64,000 bases of DNA from CADEEN01 sp963840805 (GCA_963840805.1 CAWJAJ010000017.1:124001-188000); one strand, 5' to 3'; numbered from the stretch's first letter, positions 7,937-16,612 are shown. A program made the numbers and translations. The notes: generated from the sequence alone by a model not told the origin.

Positions 7937-8660
7937 CGGGGCCCCCGCCCGCCTCTTGGCTCTCGTCGCGCCTGACGGCGCCGTCTTCCATCAGGATGTG
8001 GCGGTGCGCGCGCGCACCGAGCGCCGCATCGTGCGTGACCACCAGCAGCGTGACGCCGCCGGCATTCAGCGCCTCCAGCAGGCGCATCACCTCTTCGCCG
8101 GTGGCGCGGTCGAGGTTGCCGGTCGGCTCGTCGGCCAGCAGCATGGCCGGCTGCATGATCGTCGCGCGCGCAATCGCGACGCGCTGGCGCTGGCCGCCGG
8201 AGAGTTGATCCGGTCGATGCCCGGCGCGATCGGCCAGCCCGAAGCCGTCGAGCGCCTGGCGCACGCGCGCGTCGCGTTCCCGCGCCGCGATGCCCGCGAG
8301 CATCATCGGCAGCGCGATGTTCTCCGCCGCGGTCAACCGCGGCACCAGATGAAAGCTCTGGAACACGAAGCCGATGCGATGGCTGCGCACGCGCGCCTGC
8401 TCGTCAGCCGACAAGGTGGTGACGTCGCGCCCTTCGAGGCGGTAGCTGCCGCCATCGGGACGGTCGAGCAGGCCGAGCACGTTCAGCAACGTCGACTTGC
8501 CCGAGCCCGAGGGCCCCATCACCGCGATGTACTCGCCGGGCGAGATGCGCAAGTCGATGCCGGCGAGCGCGTGCACCACGCTGTCGCCGAGGCGAAACAC
8601 GCGCTCGATGCTCGACAGTTCGATCTGCGCCGCCGCCACACTTGCAGGAACCGCCGTCAT
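7923..8660 (-). CDS. ABC transporter ATP-binding protein (MacB/LolD type)
   Basis: A 245-residue nucleotide-binding subunit powering the two adjacent permeases. Walker A is GPSGSGKSTLLN, the Q-loop lies in IGFVFQSFHLVP, the signature is LSGGQRQRVAIARA, Walker B is MLLADEPTGNLD and the H-loop is LLVVTHDAALG. The DEPTGNLD form and the size are typical of the LolD/MacB class. The ATG at 8660 (MTAVPASVAAAQIEL) lies 4 bp beyond the adaptor stop. The order adaptor, ATPase, permease, permease is that of a single transcription unit. Confidence 0.93.
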   Translation of the reverse strand: MTAVPASVAAAQIELSSIERVFRLGDSVVHALAGIDLRISPGEYIAVMGPSGSGKSTLLNVLGLLDRPDGGSYRLEGRDVTTLSADEQARVRSHRIGFVFQSFHLVPRLTAAENIALPMMLAGIAARERDARVRQALDGFGLADRAGHRPDQLSGGQRQRVAIARATIMQPAMLLADEPTGNLDRATGEEVMRLLEALNAGGVTLLVVTHDAALGARAHRHILMEDGAVRRDESQEAGGGPDARA

Positions 8661-8664
8661 CACG

Positions 8665-9831
8665 TCACTTTGCCGCTGCGGCGTCTTCGACGACGGCGGC
8701 ACCGGCCTTGACGCCGGCGCGATCGAGCGAGGTGACGATGCGGTCGCCGGCCGCCAACCCCGCGGTGATCTCGGTGTACTCCCAGTTGGCCACGCCGGTC
8801 TTGACCGGCCGTTCGGCGAGCCGGTCGCCGTCGAGAAGCAGCACGCGGCTGCCCTGCAGCAGCGCCGAGCTCGGCACGCGCACCACGTCCTTGCGCACGT
8901 CGAGAATCACTTCGACGTCGGCGCTGTAGCCCACCAGCAGGTGCCCGGCGGACCGCGGATCGTCGAACGTCACCTCGACTTCGACAGTGCGCGCCTGCTT
9001 CTCGACCGCGGTCACGTAGGGTGCAACGCGGCGCACCTTGCCGGGGAAGGTTTTGCCGGGCAGGGCGTCGAGCGAGATGCGCACCGGCTGGCCCTCGACG
9101 ATCTTCGGCGCGTCGACCTCGTCCATCGGGGCGTTGACGTACAGGCAGGAGTCGTCGATCAGATCGATCGCCGGCGGCGTGGCGACACCCGGCGGCGACG
9201 GGGTCGAGTACTCGCCGACCTCGCCGACGATCTTGGCCACCGTGCCTTCGAACGGCGCCACCAGTACGGTGCGCTGCCGCGCGGCGCCGACCACGTTGAC
9301 GCGCGCCTGCGATTGCGCCACATCGGCTTTCGAGGTGGCACAGCCGGCCGCGCGCGCTTCGGCTTCGGCGCGCGCGGTGTCGAGCCGTCCCTCGGAGACG
9401 AAACCCTTCTGGAACAATTCCTGCTGGCGCTGCACCTCGCGCTGCGCCAGATCGGCCATCGAGCAGGCTTCGGCCACGCGCTTGCGCGAGGTGTCGAGTT
9501 GCGCCCGCGCGAACGCCTGCTCGGCCTGCTGATCGTCGTTCCACAGCCGCATCAGCAGCTGCCCCTTCTTGACCCGGTCCCCTTCCTTGACCGCCAGCAC
9601 TTCGATACGGCCGCCGGTGATCGTCGACAGCCGCGTCCGCTGGCAGGCCTCGACCGTGCCGGCGCGTGTGTTGGCCACCGTCGCCTCGACGATGCCGCGG
9701 CCCACGGTCGCGACCAGCACGGCGACGGGCTTCGGCCGGCCGAGCCACCACACCAGCGCGGCACCGAGCGCCAGCACCACCAGGGCGATCAGGCCGCGGC
9801 GGATCCACTTCTTCGGGGCGGTTTCAGGCAT
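8665..9831 (-). CDS. MacA-like periplasmic adaptor (HlyD family)
   Basis: A 388-residue membrane-fusion protein. It has an N-terminal anchor (LIALVVLALGAALVWWLG), a lipoyl/barrel-sandwich start (GGRIEVLAVKEGDRVKKGQLL), an alpha-hairpin coiled coil (residues about 95-185), the returning lipoyl half (APFEGTVAKIVGEVGEYS) and a beta-barrel ending in VLLLDGDRL. It should bridge the inner-membrane ABC exporter to an outer-membrane TolC-like channel, which is not encoded here. Three Cys residues (VEACQRT, AEACSM, AAGCAT) in or near the periplasmic hairpin are unusual and could form a disulfide. The first gene of the leftward ABC set. Confidence 0.92.
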   Translation of the reverse strand: MPETAPKKWIRRGLIALVVLALGAALVWWLGRPKPVAVLVATVGRGIVEATVANTRAGTVEACQRTRLSTITGGRIEVLAVKEGDRVKKGQLLMRLWNDDQQAEQAFARAQLDTSRKRVAEACSMADLAQREVQRQQELFQKGFVSEGRLDTARAEAEARAAGCATSKADVAQSQARVNVVGAARQRTVLVAPFEGTVAKIVGEVGEYSTPSPPGVATPPAIDLIDDSCLYVNAPMDEVDAPKIVEGQPVRISLDALPGKTFPGKVRRVAPYVTAVEKQARTVEVEVTFDDPRSAGHLLVGYSADVEVILDVRKDVVRVPSSALLQGSRVLLLDGDRLAERPVKTGVANWEYTEITAGLAAGDRIVTSLDRAGVKAGAAVVEDAAAAK

Positions 9832-9904
9832 GCGGTATCCGGTGGCAGCTCGGGACAGGGCAGCTTAACGGACGGGCCGCGCCATGCCTTGACGTGAGAC
9901 ACGT

Positions 9905-10120
9905 TCAGCGAAACACCGCCTGCCAAAGGGCCACCACCACGTGGCCCCAGATGCCGATGTTGAAGCCCAGCAAGCCAAACAGCTTGGCCCAGTCGAACAG
10001 CGACCGCGCGCGCCGCGCGCAGCCGTCCTCGCCGGTGACGGCGTACAGCACGATGAAGAACACCGACGGCACGAAGGTGGCCACCGTCAGCGCGGCCATC
10101 ACCCAGTAGAAGACGGTCAT
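9905..10120 (-). CDS. Small two-helix membrane protein
   Basis: A 71-residue hydrophobic protein with two predicted membrane helices (WVMAALTVATFVPSVFFIVL and KLFGLLGFNIGIWGHVVVAL) joined by a charged, Arg-rich loop containing one Cys. I do not recognise a named family. The ATG at 10120 lies 4 bp downstream of the stop of a second small membrane protein, so the two probably form one unit. Sequence bias and two well-formed helices make it a likely real gene; the function is unknown. Confidence 0.6.
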   Translation of the reverse strand: MTVFYWVMAALTVATFVPSVFFIVLYAVTGEDGCARRARSLFDWAKLFGLLGFNIGIWGHVVVALWQAVFR

Positions 10121-10124
10121 CGGC

Positions 10125-10313
10125 TCACAGCAGCGGCCTGAGCCGCTGCAACAGGATCGCCGCGACGAAGCCGGCCGCCGCGATCAGCGTCCACTTGACG
10201 ATGGCGATGCCACGTCGTCGCCACACCGGCCGGCCGGTGAATGCATAGACCGCGAAGCACAGCAGGCCGGCGGCCAGCAACATGCCGAAGACAAGGCGAA
10301 TGACCAGGATCAT
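10125..10313 (-). CDS. Small two-helix membrane protein
   Basis: A 62-residue protein from the ATG at 10313 (MILVIRLVFGMLLAAGLL); a TTG three codons upstream is an alternative. Two hydrophobic helices flank a basic segment (GRPVWRRRGIAIVKW). Its neighbour 4 bp downstream is similar in size and topology but not clearly similar in sequence. It follows lpxC in the same direction, 31 bp after the lpxC stop, so it may ride on the dcw transcript. Function unknown. Confidence 0.6.
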   Translation of the reverse strand: MILVIRLVFGMLLAAGLLCFAVYAFTGRPVWRRRGIAIVKWTLIAAAGFVAAILLQRLRPLL

Positions 10314-10344
10314 CGTGCGCAAGCGGCGACCGGGCAGCGGCGCC

Positions 10345-11280
10345 TCACCACGCCGGCGCCAGTTCGGCGAAGCCGGCCGGGGCTTCGCGTTCGTCGTCGA
10401 AGCTGACGATCTCGTAGGCCGTCGGGTCGGCCAGCAGCACGCGCAGCAGTTTGTTGTTCAGCGCATGGCCGCTCTTGAACGCGGTGTAGTGGGCCAGCAT
10501 CGGGTGGCCGGCGACGTAGAGATCGCCGATGGCGTCGAGGATCTTGTGCTTGACGAACTCGTCGCCGTAGCGCAGGCCCTCGGCGTTGAGCACCTTGGTG
10601 TCGTCGACCACGATCACGTTGTCCATGCTGCCGCCCAGGCCCAGCCCGCGCGCACGCATCGCTTCCACGTCCTTGGTGAAGCCGAAAGTGCGCGCGCGCG
10701 CGATGTCGCGCTTGTAGCGGCCCGAACCCATGTCGAAGCTGACGCGCTGGCCGGTGGCATTGACCACCGGATGATTGAACTCGATCTCGAACGTGAGCAT
10801 GAAACCGTGGTGCGGCTCCAGCCGTACCCATTTCAGGCTGGCGCCCTCGCCTTCGCGCACTTCCATCGTCTTCAGGACGCGGATGAATCGCTTGGGCGCA
10901 TCCTGCAAGGCGATGCCCGCGCTCTGCAGCAGGAACACGAAACTCGCCGCCGAACCATCGAGCACCGGCACCTCGTCGGCGGTGATGTCGATCGCGACGT
11001 TGTCCAGCCCCAGTCCGGCGCAGGCCGACAGCAGGTGTTCGATGGTCTGCACCTTGGGCGCGCCGGGATCGCCGCCACGGCTGATCGTCGAGGCCATGCG
11101 CGTGTCGCACACGGCCTGCGGATTGACCGGGATCGTGACGGGCTGCGGCAGATCGGTGCGGCGAAAGACGATGCCGCTGTCGGGCAGCGCCGGGCGCAGC
11201 GTCAGCTCGACGCGCTGGCCGCTGTGCACACCCACGCCGACCGCGCGGGTGAGGGACTTCAGGGTGCGCTGTTGGAGCAT
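10345..11280 (-). CDS. lpxC: UDP-3-O-acyl-N-acetylglucosamine deacetylase
   Basis: A 311-residue zinc enzyme that performs the committed step of lipid A synthesis in the cytoplasm. Zinc-site and catalytic segments are visible: QTIEHLLSACAGLGLDN, DGSAASFVFLLQ, KHKILDAIGDLYVAGHP, and the terminal SGHALNNKLLRVLL with the catalytic His. The ATG at 11280 gives the canonical start MLQQRTLKSLTRAVGVGVHSG; the longer frame upstream is translated repeat. As in most proteobacteria it closes the dcw cluster behind ftsZ, separated here by a 127-bp gap that holds a REP-like inverted repeat. Confidence 0.97.
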   Translation of the reverse strand: MLQQRTLKSLTRAVGVGVHSGQRVELTLRPALPDSGIVFRRTDLPQPVTIPVNPQAVCDTRMASTISRGGDPGAPKVQTIEHLLSACAGLGLDNVAIDITADEVPVLDGSAASFVFLLQSAGIALQDAPKRFIRVLKTMEVREGEGASLKWVRLEPHHGFMLTFEIEFNHPVVNATGQRVSFDMGSGRYKRDIARARTFGFTKDVEAMRARGLGLGGSMDNVIVVDDTKVLNAEGLRYGDEFVKHKILDAIGDLYVAGHPMLAHYTAFKSGHALNNKLLRVLLADPTAYEIVSFDDEREAPAGFAELAPAW

Positions 11281-11309
11281 GGGCGTGATTGTCCCGCAGG
11301 GCGGAAAGA

Positions 11310-11395
11310 CCCTCACCCCAGCCCTCTCCCGCAAGCGGGCGAGGGAGAAACTCATGGCGCCCTCTCCCGCGTGCGGGAGAGGGTCGGGGTGAGGG
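11310..11395. repeat. REP-like inverted repeat between lpxC and ftsZ
   Basis: Left arm CCTCACCCCAGCCCTCTCCC (from 11311) and right arm GGGAGAGGGTCGGGGTGAGG (11375-11394) are near-perfect inverses, with nested smaller hairpins such as CCCTCTCCCGC-GTGC-GGGAGAGGG. This is the CCCTCACCCC(A/G)(A/G)CCCTCTCCC type of palindrome dispersed in many proteobacterial genomes. It could end or attenuate transcription between ftsZ and lpxC, but no T-tract follows. Confidence 0.7.
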
Positions 11396-11407
11396 CGGGC
11401 GGGCCGC

Positions 11408-12634
11408 TCAATCCGCCTGCTTGCGCAGGAACGCCGGGATCTCGATCTCGTCCATGCCGTTGCTGGCCAGCGCGTCGACCTTGGCTGCGGCCTGCGTGCG
11501 GGCGTGCCGCCAGACGCTCGGGGTCGAGAGCTGGCTGTAGTCCTGCGCCGGAGGCTGCGGCGTCGACCCCGGCGCGCCGGGTACCGTCGTCGCGCTCATG
11601 ATCGGCAGGTTGTCGGTGCCGGTGCGCAAGGCGCTGGCGTTGTGCACCATGCTCATCGGCGTGCTCTGCTGCACGCGCTTGGCCGGCGACAGCCCGGTGG
11701 CGATCACCGTCACGCGCAACTGGTCGCCCAGGCCTTCGTCGTAGGCCGTGCCGTAGATCACGTGCGCGTCCTCGGCGGCGTAGCGGCGGATGGTGTTCAT
11801 CGCGTTGCGCGATTCGGAGAGCTTGAACGTCGCCTTGCTCGCGGCGATCAGCACCAGCACACCGCGCGCCCCCGAGAGGTCGATGCCTTCGAGCAGCGGG
11901 CAGGCCACCGCCAGGTCGGCGGCCTTGGTGGCGCGATCGGGGCCGCCGGCCTGCGCGGTGCCCATCATCGCCTTGCCCGGCTCGCTCATCACCGTCTTGA
12001 CGTCCTCGAAGTCGACGTTGACCAGCCCGGGCACGTGGATGATGTCGCTGATGCCGCCGACGGCATTGCGCAGCACGTCGTTGGCGTGACCGAAAGCCTC
12101 CTCCTGCGTGATGTCGTCGCCCAGCACCTCGAGCAGCTTCTCGTTCAGCACGACGATCAGCGAATCGACGTTGGCCTCCAGCTCCGCCAGGCCGATGTCG
12201 GCGGCCTTCATGCGCCGGTGGCCCTCGAACTCGAACGGCTTGGTGACCACGCCGACGGTCAGCACGCCCATCTCCTTGGCCACGCGCGCGATCACCGGCG
12301 CCGCGCCGGTGCCGGTGCCGCCGCCCATGCCGGCGGTGATGAACAGCATGTGCGCGCCGTCGATCGCCTGGCGGATTCGATCCGTGGCTTCGTCCGCCGC
12401 GGCCTTGCCGGCCTCGGGCTTGGCCCCCGCACCCAGCCCGGTGCTGCCGAGCTGCAGGATCACATCGGCATTGCTGCGGTTGAGCGCCTGCGCGTCGGTG
12501 TTGGCGCAGATGAACTCCACGCCCTGGACGTCGTGGGCGATCATGTGCTCGACGGCATTGCCGCCGCCACCGCCGACCCCGATGACCTTGATGCGGGTGC
12601 CTTGGTCGAACTCTTCGATCATTTCAATCGCCAT
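11408..12634 (-). CDS. ftsZ: Cell division GTPase FtsZ
   Basis: A 408-residue tubulin homologue that polymerises into the Z ring. The nucleotide-binding start VIGVGGGGGNAVEHMI, the tubulin signature GMGGGTGTGAAPVIA, the T7 synergy loop VNVDFEDVKTVMSEPG and the conserved C-terminal peptide DEIEIPAFLRKQAD (for FtsA/ZipA/MinC binding) are all present. A Pro/Gln/Ala-rich linker (residues about 320-390) separates core and tail. The start at 12634 (MAIEMIEEFDQGT) is standard. It lies 92 bp downstream of ftsA. Confidence 0.98.
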   Translation of the reverse strand: MAIEMIEEFDQGTRIKVIGVGGGGGNAVEHMIAHDVQGVEFICANTDAQALNRSNADVILQLGSTGLGAGAKPEAGKAAADEATDRIRQAIDGAHMLFITAGMGGGTGTGAAPVIARVAKEMGVLTVGVVTKPFEFEGHRRMKAADIGLAELEANVDSLIVVLNEKLLEVLGDDITQEEAFGHANDVLRNAVGGISDIIHVPGLVNVDFEDVKTVMSEPGKAMMGTAQAGGPDRATKAADLAVACPLLEGIDLSGARGVLVLIAASKATFKLSESRNAMNTIRRYAAEDAHVIYGTAYDEGLGDQLRVTVIATGLSPAKRVQQSTPMSMVHNASALRTGTDNLPIMSATTVPGAPGSTPQPPAQDYSQLSTPSVWRHARTQAAAKVDALASNGMDEIEIPAFLRKQAD

Positions 12635-12726
12635 GGTGTGTGCTCCTTCGTGAGAGTGCAGTTGCCGTCAAAGAAAGTAGTTGCATGTAGAAAAACCCCG
12701 AGCCTCACCGGGCCCTCCATCCATCA

Positions 12727-13959
12727 TCAGAAATTGCCGAGAAACCAATCCTTGGCGCGGCCGATCACGGTCTTCACCGAGCCGGCCTTGGCCGCCACCT
12801 TGAGCCCGCGGATGCGCGCCAGCCGCGCCTCTTCCAACAGCCCCATCACGGTGGCCGAGCGCGGGTTGGCCACCATGTCCGATAGCGCGCCGGCATAGAG
12901 CGGATTGCCGCGCCGCACCGGTTTGAGGAAGATGTCTTCGCCGAGCTCGACCATGCCCGGCATCACCGCCGAGCCGCCACAGATCACGATGCCCGACGAC
13001 AACAGCTCCTCGTAGCCGGAGTCGCGGATCACCTGGTGCACGAGCGAGAAGATCTCCTCGACGCGCGGCTCGATCACGCCGGCCAACGCCTGCCGGGACA
13101 GCAGTCGCGGCGCACGATCGCCGAGCCCCGGTACTTCCAGGTTCTCGCTCGGATCGGCCAGCAGCTGCTTGGCCACGCCGTAGTCGACCTTGATCTCCTC
13201 GGCGTCCTTGGTCGGCGTGCGCAGCGCCATCGCGATGTCGCTGGTGATCAGGTCGCCGGCGATCGGGATCACCGCGGTGTGGCGCACCGAGCCGCCGGTG
13301 TAGATCGAGACGTCGGTGGTGCCGGCGCCGATGTCGACCATCGCCACGCCGAGCTCCTTCTCGTCGGCGGTCAGTACCGCGTGGCTCGACGCGCTCGGAT
13401 TCAACACCAGCTGTTCGACCTCGAGACCGCAGCGGCGCACGCACTTGACGATGTTCTCGGCGGCGCTTTGCGCGCCGGTGACGATGTGGACCTTGACCTC
13501 GAGGCGGCCGCCGCTCATGCCGATCGGCTCCTTGACCTCGTGGCCGTCGATCACGAACTCCTGCGGCTCCACCAGCAGCAGGCGCTGGTCGTTCGGGATG
13601 TTGATCGCCTTGGCCGTCTCGACCACGCGCGCGACGTCGACCGGCGTGACCTCCTTGTCGCGCACGATGACCATGCCGGTGCTGTTCTGGCCGCGGATGT
13701 GGCTGCCGGTGATGCCGGTGTAGACGCGGGTGATCTTGCAGTCGGCCATCATCTCGGCCTCCTTCAAGGCCTGCTGGATCGACTGCACGGTGGCGTCGAT
13801 GTTGACGACGACGCCGCGCTTCAAGCCGTGCGAGGGCGCGATGCCGAGCCCCGCCACGCGCAACGCGCCGTCGGCCATCACCTCGGCCACCACCGCCATC
13901 ACCTTGGCCGTGCCGATGTCCAGGCCCACGACCAGATCCTTGAATTCCTTTGCGGCCAT
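12727..13959 (-). CDS. ftsA: Cell division protein FtsA
   Basis: A 410-residue actin-fold protein that tethers FtsZ to the membrane. Landmarks: GLDIGTAKVMAVVAEV (phosphate 1), the 1C-domain segment KRGVVVNIDATVQSIQQAL, VDIGAGTTDVSIY (phosphate 2), GIVICGGSAVMPGM (adenosine loop) and the C-terminal amphipathic helix IGRAKDWFLGNF. The ATG at 13959 (MAAKEFKDLVVG) lies 2 bp from a hairpin whose core is shared with other dcw junctions; the longer frame would be translated repeat. It sits between ftsQ and ftsZ, the usual order. Confidence 0.97.
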   Translation of the reverse strand: MAAKEFKDLVVGLDIGTAKVMAVVAEVMADGALRVAGLGIAPSHGLKRGVVVNIDATVQSIQQALKEAEMMADCKITRVYTGITGSHIRGQNSTGMVIVRDKEVTPVDVARVVETAKAINIPNDQRLLLVEPQEFVIDGHEVKEPIGMSGGRLEVKVHIVTGAQSAAENIVKCVRRCGLEVEQLVLNPSASSHAVLTADEKELGVAMVDIGAGTTDVSIYTGGSVRHTAVIPIAGDLITSDIAMALRTPTKDAEEIKVDYGVAKQLLADPSENLEVPGLGDRAPRLLSRQALAGVIEPRVEEIFSLVHQVIRDSGYEELLSSGIVICGGSAVMPGMVELGEDIFLKPVRRGNPLYAGALSDMVANPRSATVMGLLEEARLARIRGLKVAAKAGSVKTVIGRAKDWFLGNF

Positions 13960-13961
13960 AT

Positions 13962-14031
13962 CAGTGCCCGCCCGGCCGCCCGAAGGGCACTGGCACACCA
14001 AGGGCCACGCAGGGGCCCTCGACGGGCCCCG
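13962..14031. repeat. Conserved-core hairpin repeat, copy 4 (ftsQ-ftsA gap)
   Basis: A perfect 8-bp stem CAGTGCCC/GGGCACTG (13962-13969 and 13985-13992) encloses a 15-nt core GCCCGGCCGCCCGAA at 13970-13984. Relative to the other copies, positions 4 and 13 have changed together (G..C to C..G), consistent with pairing. A second GC palindrome, GGGGCCC..GGGCCCC, lies about 20 bp further from ftsA. On the coding strand the hairpin ends 2 nt before the ftsA ATG, so it occupies the ribosome-binding region. Confidence 0.75.
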
Positions 14032-14093
14032 GGGGCAGCAAACGAAGTGAGCGTGGGTGCGGTCTCATTTCTGTGTCCTTTGTCGGGTTGGGC

Positions 14094-14945
14094 TCAGCGC
14101 GGCGCCGCGGCGTTCTTCGTCCCGGCCACGGCGGTGGTCGATACGCCGCGCAGTCGCAGCGCATAGCCGTCGGGGTGGCGCAGGTCGGCGGCGATCAGTG
14201 CCCGCGCGCCGCCGGCATCGGCGAAACGCTGCGTCGCTTGCGGCAGCGTGCGCGCGAAGCGTGCCGCGCGCGCCACGACCTCGTCTTCGCTACCGCGGCC
14301 GAGTTCGAGCTCGGCACCGCTGTCGAGCTCGGCGCGCCACGAGCCCCGGCTCGTCAGCTTCAGCATCTCGATGCGGGCGTCGATCGGGGCCAGCGTGTCG
14401 GCCAGCCGGCGCTGCATCGCCAGCACCTGCGCCGAGCTGCCTTCGGGGCCGGCGAGCGTGACCAGCGCTTCGTCCTCGACATCGCCGAGGTTGGCCTCGA
14501 AGACCTCGCCATGGTTGTTGACCAGCCGCTCGTTGCCCCGGTCCTGTTCGCCCTGGCCCTGCCACAGTGCTGCGGCACGGTGCTCCTCCAGCGTCACGGA
14601 CAGCCGATTCGGCCACACCCGACGCACCACCGCCTGGCGCACCCAGGGCACCGATTCGAACGCCGCCCGACCGCGCGCCAGGTCGAAGCTGAAGAAGTTG
14701 CCGGCCAGCTGCGGCAGCGCATTGGCCCGCACCGTGGCGAGGTTGCTGCGCGACAGCTCGCCGTCGAGAACGATCGCACGCACGGTGAACAGTGGCGCGC
14801 GCACCAGCCAGCCCACCACCGCCGCCAGCAACACCAGCGCGGCCAGCACGAACACCCCGGCCGCCACCGCGTTCATCAGGCGGATGTCGGCCGGCAACGC
14901 GACGGCGGCGCGGTTGAGGGTGTTGCGCTTTCGAGTCGTCGCCAT
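14094..14945 (-). CDS. ftsQ: Cell division protein FtsQ
   Basis: A 283-residue bitopic divisome scaffold. It has a short cytoplasmic N-terminus, one membrane helix (AVAAGVFVLAALVLLAAVVGWLV), a POTRA domain starting FTVRAIVLDGELSRSN, the segment WVRQAVVRRVWPNRLSVTLEEHRAAALW, and a C-terminal beta domain. It recruits FtsB/FtsL. The ATG at 14945 fits the family. The 638 bp separating it from ddlB carry inverted-repeat element A, an unusually large gap for this junction. Confidence 0.96.
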   Translation of the reverse strand: MATTRKRNTLNRAAVALPADIRLMNAVAAGVFVLAALVLLAAVVGWLVRAPLFTVRAIVLDGELSRSNLATVRANALPQLAGNFFSFDLARGRAAFESVPWVRQAVVRRVWPNRLSVTLEEHRAAALWQGQGEQDRGNERLVNNHGEVFEANLGDVEDEALVTLAGPEGSSAQVLAMQRRLADTLAPIDARIEMLKLTSRGSWRAELDSGAELELGRGSEDEVVARAARFARTLPQATQRFADAGGARALIAADLRHPDGYALRLRGVSTTAVAGTKNAAAPR

Positions 14946-15583
14946 CTCAATGGCTCCACGACGCTGAGCGCCTGCAGTGATGCGTGACGCGGTCAGGGCA
15001 GAGCGGTGGACTGCTCGCGGCGCGTAATTGCGAACGGTTGTTTTGCTTTGTTGACGGTGGGTTGTTCGCGTGATCTGCCGGGTCCCGGCCCGGCGGCCGG
15101 GTAACTTTCATTTGCGGCCCCAAATGAAAGTCACCAAAGCAAAGGGGCTGAATGCAACACCTCTCGGTTCGTTCCACGTGCTTTGCAGGCCCGGCCCAGC
15201 GGGCCACCTGGAGATACCGAGGTCGATCGGCCCATCCGCGCACTCGACGGGGGCTCGCTTCGCGTCGCCCCTGATCCGCATGCGTATTGCGCGGGCGAGG
15301 CCCTGCGAGCCCGCGCCGCCGAGTGCGCTGCAAGCCCGAAGCGCAGGGAGGCTTCCAAGTGGCCCGCCGGGCCGGGGCGCCGCAGCGTGCAGAACGCATG
15401 AAAGGTTTTGCTTTGAGGGCCTTTGCTTTGGTGACTTTCATTTGGCCCCCCAAATGAAAGTTACCCGGCCGCCGGGCCGGGACCCGGCTGGCAACGCGGT
15501 CAGCAAAGCCTCGCAAAGGCAACCCAAGGACAAGCGCCCGCAATGGGCCGAAAGCCTTCGTCCGGATCGCAAGCAACGTCATC
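14946..15583. other. Gene-free ftsQ-ddlB gap
   Basis: This 638-bp stretch has no convincing gene. It is mostly inverted-repeat element A (15077-15488). The remaining flanks (14946-15076 and 15489-15583) show no recognisable terminator or promoter motif. Small frames across it have no family resemblance and are arm or interior sequence of the element. ddlB and ftsQ are normally contiguous, so the element may interrupt or supply transcription for ftsQ-ftsA-ftsZ. Confidence 0.6.
15077..15488. repeat. Inverted-repeat element A (MITE-like)
   Basis: A discrete unit of about 412 bp bounded by long, nearly perfect terminal inverted repeats of about 65 bp (15077-15145 and 15420-15488). Each arm starts GCCGGGTCCCGGCCCGGC and contains an inner palindrome (CTTTCATTTG..CAAATGAAAG) ending in TCACCAAAGCAAAG. 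The interior of about 270 bp is GC-rich with no convincing ORF. No transposase is present, so if mobile it would be non-autonomous. Element B in the murG-ftsW gap has the same plan. Confidence 0.8.
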
Positions 15584-16528
15584 TCAGTGGGTCCCGTCCA
15601 GCCGCGCCTGGCCAAGCAACATCACGCACAGCTGCTCGTAGCCAATGCCTGCCGCAGCCGCCGACTTGGGCACCAGCGAGTGCCCGGTCATGCCCGGCGA
15701 GGTGTTCATCTCGAGCAGGAACGGCCGGCGGTCGGCGGCGCGGATCATCAGGTCGGCGCGACCCCAGCCGCGGCAGCCGAGAGCGCGGTAGGCCGCCAGC
15801 ACCACGCGCTGGATCTCGGCCTCTTCGGCGGGGGGCAGACCGCTCGGCACCAGGTACTGGACGTCGTCGGTGAAGTACTTGTTCTGGTAGTCGTAGGCGC
15901 CCTCGGGCGCGACGATGCGCACCACCGGCAGCGCGCGAGCGGCGGCGCCCTCGCCGATGACCGGGCAGGTCACTTCTTCACCGGCGATGAACTCCTCGCA
16001 CAGCACGTCGCCGTCGTAGCGTGCGGCCAATTCGACGGCGGCCTGCATCTGCGAATAGCCCGCCACCTTGGTCACGCCGATCGACGAGCCCTCGTGCGGC
16101 GGCTTGACGATCAGCGGCAGGCCCAGCGTGTCGGGCACGGTGCGCGTCTGCGTCGGTGTGTGCGCGTCGGTGCCCAGCACCACGTAACGCGGCGTCGGCA
16201 AGCCCTCGGCGAGCCAGATCCGCTTGGTCATGACCTTGTCGATCGCGATCGCACTGGCCATCACGCCGGAGCCGGTGTAGGGGATGCCGAGCAGCTCGAG
16301 CGCGCCCTGCACCGTGCCGTCCTCGCCGTGGCGGCCGTGCAGCGCGATGAAGCAGCGCGCGAAGCCGTCGCGCTTCAAGTCGACCAGGTCGCGTTCGGCG
16401 GGGTCGAAGGCGTGGGCATCCACGCCCTGGCTCTGCAGCGCGGCCAGCACACCGCGGCCGCTCATCAGCGAGATCTCGCGCTCGGCGCTGCTGCCGCCCA
16501 TCAGCACTGCCACCTTGCCGAATGTCAT
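15584..16528 (-). CDS. ddlB: D-alanine--D-alanine ligase
   Basis: A 314-residue ATP-grasp enzyme making the D-Ala-D-Ala dipeptide that MurF adds to the peptidoglycan precursor. Visible motifs: KVAVLMGGSSAEREISLMSG, ALHGRHGEDGTVQGALELLGIPYTG, LPLIVKPPHEGSSIGVTKV, YDYQNKYF, and the metal and substrate site GWGRADLMI..FLLEMNTSPGMTGHSLVP. The ATG at 16528 (MTFGKVAVLMGG) is the canonical start; the upstream extension is translated intergenic repeat. It lies between murC and ftsQ as is usual. Confidence 0.97.
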   Translation of the reverse strand: MTFGKVAVLMGGSSAEREISLMSGRGVLAALQSQGVDAHAFDPAERDLVDLKRDGFARCFIALHGRHGEDGTVQGALELLGIPYTGSGVMASAIAIDKVMTKRIWLAEGLPTPRYVVLGTDAHTPTQTRTVPDTLGLPLIVKPPHEGSSIGVTKVAGYSQMQAAVELAARYDGDVLCEEFIAGEEVTCPVIGEGAAARALPVVRIVAPEGAYDYQNKYFTDDVQYLVPSGLPPAEEAEIQRVVLAAYRALGCRGWGRADLMIRAADRRPFLLEMNTSPGMTGHSLVPKSAAAAGIGYEQLCVMLLGQARLDGTH

Positions 16529-16559
16529 GACAGCCCCTCGTCCGACGGATACGTCGGCC

Positions 16560-16612
16560 GATCCCCCGGGGGGATGCGGGCCGGCTTGGGAGCGGCCCGG
16601 CGCTCGGCCCGC
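16560..16612. repeat. Conserved-core hairpin repeat, copy 5, inverted (murC-ddlB gap)
   Basis: Stem GCGGGCCGGC (16576-16585) pairs with GCTCGGCCCGC (16602-16612) with one bulge, around a 16-nt core TTGGGAGCGGCCCGGC (16586-16601). This is the same core as in the other copies with one insertion, but it reads on the opposite strand. Its companion GC palindrome, ATCCCCCGGGGGGAT (16561-16575), is also on the opposite side, so the complete two-hairpin unit appears inverted here. Confidence 0.65.

Noticed and set aside
11310..11395. The lpxC-ftsZ palindrome as a CRISPR or a rho-independent terminator
   Set aside because: Single inverted repeat without spacers or T-tract; it matches a widespread REP-like palindrome type instead.
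15070..15620. ORFs inside inverted-repeat element A that might encode a peptide or transposase
   Set aside because: The frames run through the inverted arms and show the same residues in mirror fashion; no transposase motif.
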